64,000 nt of DNA from Pseudomonadota bacterium (GTDB taxonomy: Bacteria; Pseudomonadota; Alphaproteobacteria; Azospirillales; Azospirillaceae): assembly GCA_023423695.1 (NCBI GenBank), contig JAFAFA010000012.1:31119-95118 (forward strand), given 5' to 3'. Numbering within the stretch: the first letter of the stretch is position 1; each line of letters opens with the position of its first letter. The notes beneath the pieces are model-generated. The model was not told where the DNA came from, made no database searches, and saw nothing but the letters and a program-made list of their open reading frames with translations. Both the position numbers and the translations under genes were made by a program. Below are positions 59,772 to 64,000 of the stretch, one piece after another.

Positions 59772-60926
59772 ATGATCCTTCTCACCGGCGGCACAGGCTT
59801 CCTCGGCGGCTCCTTCTACCTTGACGCCGTGCGGAACGGGACCGCGGCGGACTGCCTGCTGCTGATCCGCGGCGCCGACGAGGCCGCCTGCCGCGCCCGC
59901 CTCTCCGCCAACCTCGCGCGCTGCGTCGACCGCGCCACCGCGGAGGCCTATGCCGGCCTGTGCCAGATCCTGCCCGGCGACCTGCAGTCGCTGGCGACCA
60001 GCGCCGATCCGCGGCTGGACGCGGTGACCCACATCGTCCATGTAGCCGCCGACACCTCCTTCGACAGCCGCCATTCGGTCTGGCAGATCAACGTCGACGG
60101 CACGCTGGCGCTGGCCGCCCGCGCCCGCCGGATGAAGCATCTCCAGCGCTTCCTGCACATCGGCACCGCCTTCTGCTGCGGCGAGACGCCGTGGCTGGAA
60201 ATGGTGCACGAGGCCCCGGCCCCCGGCCACGAGACGCCGCACATCGTCGAATACACCCGCAGCAAGGCGGCGGCCGAGCGCGCGCTCTCCGCCGGTTTCC
60301 CCGACCTGCCCATCGTCGTCTGCCGTCCGTCGATTGTCGTCGGCCACACCCAGCTGGGCGTGCGCCCCAGCGCCAGCATCTTCTGGTTCTTCCGTCTGGT
60401 CGACCGCACCGGCGTGCTGCCCTGCTCGCCCGACGGCTTCATCGACATCGTGCCGGTGGACTGGGCGTCTGCCCGTCTCCACGACCTGCTGCGCAAGCCG
60501 GACCTGAAGCACAATCTCTACCACATCTCCGCCGGCCTCGGCAGCCGCACCACCTGGGCCGATTTCCAGGAGGCGTTCGCCAGCCACGGCCATGAGGGCA
60601 CCCGCCCCTACAGCTTCTTCGATCCGAAGGGTCCGGAGGGGTGGAAGCCGTTCGACCGCGCCTATCGCCTTGCCTTCCCGCAGCGCGACATCCTGCACCG
60701 GACGATGGCCGCGGGCGGGCGCAAGTACCACCGCTTCACCGCCCAGGACATCGCCTTCGACAACAGCCGCCTGCTGTCGGAGGGCTTCGCTCCGCCGCCG
60801 CGCTTCGCCGACTACATCGAGGTCTGCCTGCAACAGCCGCGCACGACCATCGAGGAGCAGTTCGTCGACGACGCCGCCAGCTTCGAGTTCGACGAGTCGC
60901 TGGCTCCCGCAACCGCCGCCGCCTGA
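59772..60926 (+). CDS. Extended short-chain reductase, thioester-reductase/NAD_binding_4 type
   Basis: The 384-aa protein starts with the NAD(P)-binding motif TGGTGFLGG. It has the extended SDR catalytic pattern YTRSK (in EYTRSKAAAERAL), and PIVVCRPSIVVGHTQLG and FIDIVPVDWASA segments as in thioester reductases and fatty-acyl reductases. Free-standing members reduce acyl thioesters to aldehydes or alcohols, or serve as terminal release domains in peptide or polyketide biosynthesis. Its place after two peptide-exporter-type ABC genes suggests tailoring of an exported product. The substrate is unknown. It lies 68 bp downstream of the ABC gene. Confidence 0.85.
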   Translation: MILLTGGTGFLGGSFYLDAVRNGTAADCLLLIRGADEAACRARLSANLARCVDRATAEAYAGLCQILPGDLQSLATSADPRLDAVTHIVHVAADTSFDSRHSVWQINVDGTLALAARARRMKHLQRFLHIGTAFCCGETPWLEMVHEAPAPGHETPHIVEYTRSKAAAERALSAGFPDLPIVVCRPSIVVGHTQLGVRPSASIFWFFRLVDRTGVLPCSPDGFIDIVPVDWASARLHDLLRKPDLKHNLYHISAGLGSRTTWADFQEAFASHGHEGTRPYSFFDPKGPEGWKPFDRAYRLAFPQRDILHRTMAAGGRKYHRFTAQDIAFDNSRLLSEGFAPPPRFADYIEVCLQQPRTTIEEQFVDDAASFEFDESLAPATAAA

Positions 60927-60959
60927 CGCATCAACGGGTCCCCCGGATCAAGAATCGCC

Positions 60960-61373
60960 ATGCCGCTCCTCATTCCCACCCGCCTCGCGTCCAGCCCGAT
61001 CCACGGGCTGGGTCTCTTCGCCGAGGAGCCGGTCGCCGCCGGCACGCCGGTGTGGCGGTTCGACGCCCGCGTCGACCGCCTCTTCGCGCCCGACGACGCG
61101 CTGCTGGACGAGTTCCCCCAGCTTTCCCGGCTGGTGGATTTCCATGGCTGCGTGATCGACGGGGTCGGCATCCTTCTGCCGGGGGATGATGCCCGCTTCC
61201 TGAACCATGCCGACGACGCGTCGATCGGCCGGGCCGATCCCGGTGACTGGCGCATGTTCGTCGCCCGCCGCGCCATCGCTGCGGGCGAGGAGATCACCTG
61301 CAACTACGAGGACATCTGCGCCGATGTCCGCGACGCGGGTGCGGCACTCTATCTGTCCGGAGGGGCGGCATGA
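60960..61373 (+). CDS. SET-domain protein
   Basis: The 137-aa protein is a minimal SET domain, a fold that transfers methyl groups from S-adenosylmethionine to lysines. GLGLFAEEPVAAGTPVWRFD is the N-SET start. The SAM-binding NH motif appears as RFLNHADDAS, and AGEEITCNYED carries the catalytic-region Tyr. It lacks post-SET cysteines. Bacterial examples have been seen to methylate ribosomal or nucleoid proteins, or have no known target. It overlaps the next gene by 4 bp (ATGA), so the two are tightly linked. Confidence 0.85.
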   Translation: MPLLIPTRLASSPIHGLGLFAEEPVAAGTPVWRFDARVDRLFAPDDALLDEFPQLSRLVDFHGCVIDGVGILLPGDDARFLNHADDASIGRADPGDWRMFVARRAIAAGEEITCNYEDICADVRDAGAALYLSGGAA

Positions 61374-62116
61374 CGCCGCGCGCGTCCCATCATCCCCTGC
61401 GGACCAGCATCGTCGAACCCGCCGCCCTGACACCCGAACGGCGGTCGGCGATGTTCGCCCTGCTCAGCGTTTGGTTCGAAGGCTACGGCGAGGAGTACTT
61501 CAACGAGGAACTGGGCGGCCTCGACCATTGTGTCCTGCAGGAGGACCCCGACACCGGCGAACTGGTCGGCTTCGCCACCGTCTACCGCCAGGAGACGGAA
61601 ATCGGCGGCACGCCGGTCGGAGCCTTCCACACCGCCCATTGCATCCTGGAACGCCGCTTCTGGGGGTCCAACGGGTTGGTGCGCGCAATGCTCGCCGAAA
61701 TGGTCGACCGTGCCCGCGCCGACCGGTCGGGGCGGCTCTGGTACTGGAGCTACAGCGCCGTCGGCTACCGCTCCTACCGCTACATGCCGATGCTGTTCAT
61801 CCGCCACACGCCCAATGAGGACCAGACGCTCGACGAACTGGACCGGTCGTTGCGGGACCATATCGGGCGTGAGTGCTTTGCCCACTACTACGACGCCGGG
61901 ACCGGCACCGTGGACTGGAAATGGCAGGGCTACGGCCTGACCGAGGAGGCCCGCGCCATCAGCGAGGCCAAGCTCGACAGCCCCGCCGTGGCCCGGTTCC
62001 GGCTCCTGAACCCGCGCTGGGCCGAAAGCGTGGAGATCCTCTGCCTCGCCCGCCTGACCGACGACAACCTCACCGCCTTCGGCCGGCGCTGGTTCCCGGC
62101 CGCACAAGCGGCCTGA
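61370..62116 (+). CDS. GNAT-like acyltransferase-fold protein, unknown substrate
   Basis: The 248-aa protein shows a GNAT-like order: an N-terminal helix (LTPERRSAMFALLSVWFEGYGEEYF), beta strands (LVGFATVYRQETEIGGTPVGAFHTAHCIL) and an acetyl-CoA-binding-like turn (RRFWGSNGLVRAMLAEMVDRAR). No perfect RxxGxG/A motif is present, so the family call is tentative. It is translationally coupled to the SET-domain gene, and both may modify the same target or product. I do not recognise a specific family. Confidence 0.6.
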   Translation: MTPRASHHPLRTSIVEPAALTPERRSAMFALLSVWFEGYGEEYFNEELGGLDHCVLQEDPDTGELVGFATVYRQETEIGGTPVGAFHTAHCILERRFWGSNGLVRAMLAEMVDRARADRSGRLWYWSYSAVGYRSYRYMPMLFIRHTPNEDQTLDELDRSLRDHIGRECFAHYYDAGTGTVDWKWQGYGLTEEARAISEAKLDSPAVARFRLLNPRWAESVEILCLARLTDDNLTAFGRRWFPAAQAA

Positions 62117-62164
62117 CCTCGCTGCCCCCATCCCACGCCGTCCAATCCTGGAATTGCCATCCCC

Positions 62165-63349
62165 ATGCGCCTGACGCCCTCGTTCTCCGCACTTCGCACC
62201 GCAGCCCTGACCGGCACCGCCCTCATCGCGCTTCACTCGGCACCGGCCCTCGCCGAGCCTAGCTTCGAGCTGACCATCGGCGGCGATGCCTATTTCCAGG
62301 GCGCCTATGTTGGCCAGAAGCAGGACAGCGGCCTGCGCTCCACCGAGTTCGCCAACCGCCTGCGCCTGACCGTCACCCCGTCCGCCACCGCCGACAACGG
62401 GCTGACCTACGGCGCCCGGCTGCGTCTGGTCGCCGGGAACGGCGATCCGTCGGTGTCGAGCCGGACGGTCGAGAATGACCGCGCCTTCATCTACGCCAAC
62501 GGTTCGTTCGGCACGTTGCAGGCGGGCGTCATCAATGGGCTTTCGGACGAATACGGCATCATCGGCCCCAACACCGAGGGCATCGCCGGCAGCCCGGACA
62601 GCAACGGCCTGCTGTTCCTCTATGGCTCCCCCACCTTCGCGGCTCTGCCGCTGGCCGCAACCAGCTTGCGGACACTGCTGTCCTACGACACCGGCAGCAA
62701 GCTCATCTACATCAGCCCGAGCTTCGGCGGGCTGCAGGTGGCGGTGTCCTACACGCCGCGCCTAGGCGACTCCAACAGCTCCGTCGACCGCCGCAAGGTC
62801 GATACCCTGGGCGACACCCTGTCGTTCCGCGACATCGTCGAAGCCGGCGCCGCTTTCCAGAGCGCTTTCGGCGACGTCACGGTGGAGGCCAGCGCCTTCT
62901 ACCAGACCGGCAAGGCGGTGCGGCAGAGCGACGGCATCCTCGACCAGTCCTTCAAGGATCTGAGTTCCATTCATGTCGGCGCCAATGTCGGCTATGGACC
63001 GGCGAAGGTCGGCGTCAGTTATGCCTTCAGCGGCGACAGCGGCTATGCCAAGGGCATTGCACAGTCGCGTGACCAACAGAACCTGATCGTCGGCGCCCAG
63101 TATGTCAGCGGACCACTGCTGTTCGCCGCCAACTACATGCGGGCACTTGGCAATGATGCAGCGACCATGACGACACCGGCCAAGGCCGACATCTGGCAGG
63201 GCGGCGTCACCTGGACCGTGGCGCCCGGTCTGACCGCCGGACTGGAATATGATTACGTGCGTTCGACCTTGTCCGGCGGTGCATCCGGTGGCGCCGATCT
63301 GACCGACCGCGCGCATATCCTGATGCTGGACACGCGTCTGGCATTCTAA
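62165..63349 (+). CDS. Outer-membrane porin, alphaproteobacterial type
   Basis: The 394-aa protein has a Sec signal peptide ending near ALA before EPSFELTIGGDAYFQGAYV. The rest is a predicted 16-stranded beta barrel of the gram-negative porin family. It has FANRLRLTVTPSATADNGLTYGARLRL, the segment DRAFIYANGSFGTLQAGVINGLSDE, and a C-terminal strand ending in the aromatic residue Phe (DTRLAF), as needed for Bam recognition. It forms a diffusion channel in the outer membrane. It is the last rightward gene, 48 bp after the GNAT-like gene. It may be read from the same transcript or from its own promoter. Confidence 0.92.
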   Translation: MRLTPSFSALRTAALTGTALIALHSAPALAEPSFELTIGGDAYFQGAYVGQKQDSGLRSTEFANRLRLTVTPSATADNGLTYGARLRLVAGNGDPSVSSRTVENDRAFIYANGSFGTLQAGVINGLSDEYGIIGPNTEGIAGSPDSNGLLFLYGSPTFAALPLAATSLRTLLSYDTGSKLIYISPSFGGLQVAVSYTPRLGDSNSSVDRRKVDTLGDTLSFRDIVEAGAAFQSAFGDVTVEASAFYQTGKAVRQSDGILDQSFKDLSSIHVGANVGYGPAKVGVSYAFSGDSGYAKGIAQSRDQQNLIVGAQYVSGPLLFAANYMRALGNDAATMTTPAKADIWQGGVTWTVAPGLTAGLEYDYVRSTLSGGASGGADLTDRAHILMLDTRLAF

Positions 63350-63364
63350 AATGAGGTGATGCGG

Positions 63365-63436
63365 TGGACGGCCCTACCACGTTTTGGATCGATGGCATCA
63401 GCTTGCCACCGATCCAAAACGTGGTAGGGCCGTCCA
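63365..63436. repeat. Long near-perfect inverted repeat (hairpin) after the porin gene
   Basis: Arms of 27 bp (63365-63391 and 63410-63436) are perfectly complementary. After one A-C mismatch a further 5-bp stem (63393-63397 with 63404-63408) closes on a 6-base loop. No T-run follows on either side, so it is not a standard terminator, although it could stop transcription of the porin gene. The right arm borders a transposase remnant, so the arms may be insertion-sequence ends. Confidence 0.85.
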
Positions 63437-63655
63437 TGAGAGGGGTGGCGGCGATCGGCCGGGGCTTGGCAAAGACTGTTTTCCAGACCCATGGGATTGC
63501 CGCGAATGGAAGCGTGCCGCCAGGAGGTTTCGTTTCCGGAGCTGGTCCAGGCTGGCTCTACCATACATCTGACGCTTGAGCAGTTTGAGGTGGTTGATCT
63601 GCCCCTCAGCCTGCCCGCTGCTCGATGGCAAGGTAAGTACTGCCCGGATGGGCAA
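63398..63655 (-). pseudogene. ISL3-family transposase remnant (C-terminal end)
   Basis: On the minus strand, the stretch read from about 63645 to 63520 gives LPSSSGQAEGQINHLKLLKR followed by QMYGRASLDQLRKRNLL, a close match to the C-terminal end of ISL3-type transposases. The catalytic part is absent, and the frame begins without a proper start. Beyond the conserved end the frame runs into the inverted repeat. This is a decayed insertion sequence next to an rrn operon end. Confidence 0.75.
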
Positions 63656-63670
63656 GGCCCAAACGCACGA

Positions 63671-63698
63671 ACGCCCCGGCTCTTTCGAACCGGGGCGT
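63671..63698 (-). terminator. Probable terminator of the leftward rrn operon
   Basis: A 9-bp perfect stem (ACGCCCCGG with CCGGGGCGT) and a 10-base loop lie 10 bp beyond the tRNA 3' end. On the minus strand the stem is followed by TCGTGCGTTT, a modest T-rich tail. Position and symmetry fit an intrinsic terminator for the 5S-tRNA transcript. Confidence 0.75.
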
Positions 63699-63708
63699 CG
63701 AGTGTCGG

Positions 63709-63785
<77 letters not shown>

Positions 63786-63864
63786 GATGTTCTTCAGATG
63801 GGGTGATGGATGTCGTGACGATGCCTGCGATGAGCTTTGGTTATGCGTCTCTTGAGCCTGAGTG

Positions 63865-63981
63865 ACCTGGCGGCGACCTACTCTCCCACGTCTTAAGACG
63901 CAGTACCATTGGCGCGGAGGCTTTTCACGGCCGAGTTCGGGATGGGATCGGGTGTTTGACACCTCGCCATGACCACCAGGT
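63865..63981 (-). rRNA. rrf: 5S ribosomal RNA
   Basis: The minus strand carries the 5S hallmarks: 5' ACCTGGTGGTCATGGCGAGG, central CGATCCCATCCCGAACTCGG and 3' GGAGAGTAGGTCGCCGCC, with a total of about 117 nt. Flanking 20-base arms (63851-63870 and 63976-63995) pair almost perfectly and would form the processing stem. The 23S and 16S genes should lie beyond the right end of the window. Confidence 0.95.
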
Positions 63982-64000
63982 CACCAAGGCTCAAGACCGA

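Noticed and set aside
63364..63579. A 71-codon rightward frame starting inside the long hairpin
   Set aside because: It runs through the inverted repeat and antisense to the transposase remnant and has no ribosome site.

Overview
The window is high-GC (roughly two thirds G+C by eye), dense bacterial DNA. It fits an alphaproteobacterium of the Rhodospirillales, most like Azospirillum or a relative. The main pointers are codon use, a 5S rRNA followed by an initiator tRNA-Met at the end of an rrn operon, an ISL3-type transposase remnant, and many type I secretion and organosulfur genes. The genus is an inference; no 16S gene is in view.

Region 1 (1-13018). The 3' part of an FdhF/YdeP-type molybdopterin oxidoreductase is followed by a convergent DUF533/TerB-like gene. 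A leftward six-gene operon (11786 to 2720) then encodes an alpha/beta hydrolase, a patatin-like lipase, a GntP-type permease, an RND adaptor lipoprotein, an RND pump and a small membrane protein. A DUF1269 membrane protein gene follows after a 0.7 kb non-coding stretch.

Region 2 (13059-29489). This is an organosulfur scavenging island. A leftward tauABCD operon stands head-to-head with a rightward cluster. The cluster holds a 76-aa membrane protein, a nitroreductase, an SsuC/TauC-like permease and its ATPase, a thiol dioxygenase of the cysteine/3-mercaptopropionate type, a four-domain rhodanese, two periplasmic binding proteins, a second TauD-like dioxygenase, an LLM flavin monooxygenase and an acyl-CoA-dehydrogenase-like flavoprotein. 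A LysR gene inside the cluster is broken by an internal deletion. TauA and the LLM monooxygenase contain no Met or Cys beyond start or signal-peptide methionines, which fits sulfur sparing. A leftward LysR regulator closes the island.

Region 3 (29854-34211). Transketolase, a D-2-hydroxyacid dehydrogenase (hydroxypyruvate/glycerate type) and glycerate 2-kinase form a short operon divergent from that LysR gene. It looks like a hydroxypyruvate/glycerate utilisation route.

Region 4 (34354-63349). All genes point right and most overlap or nearly touch. It opens with a 1984-aa, apparently cysteine-free, repeat-rich, EF-hand-bearing secreted-type protein and a complete type I secretion trio (TolC, ABC, HlyD). 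Next come a fusion of a periplasmic ligand-binding protein with an MscS channel, two lipoproteins, and TssL/DotU-like and TssM/IcmF-like proteins with no other type VI genes nearby. A second block holds a DUF697 protein, a 56-aa membrane protein, a solute-binding protein, two cyclic-peptide-exporter-type ABC proteins flanking an SPFH/prohibitin-like protein, a thioester-reductase-like SDR, a SET-domain protein, a GNAT-like protein and a porin. I read this region as a candidate undescribed envelope-spanning system that joins type I export, a ligand-sensing channel and a repurposed TssJLM-like membrane complex. This is inferred from gene content and order, and no function is proven.

Region 5 (63365-64000). 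A 33-bp-stem hairpin and an ISL3 transposase remnant lie beside the 3' end of a leftward rrn operon (5S, tRNA-fMet, terminator).
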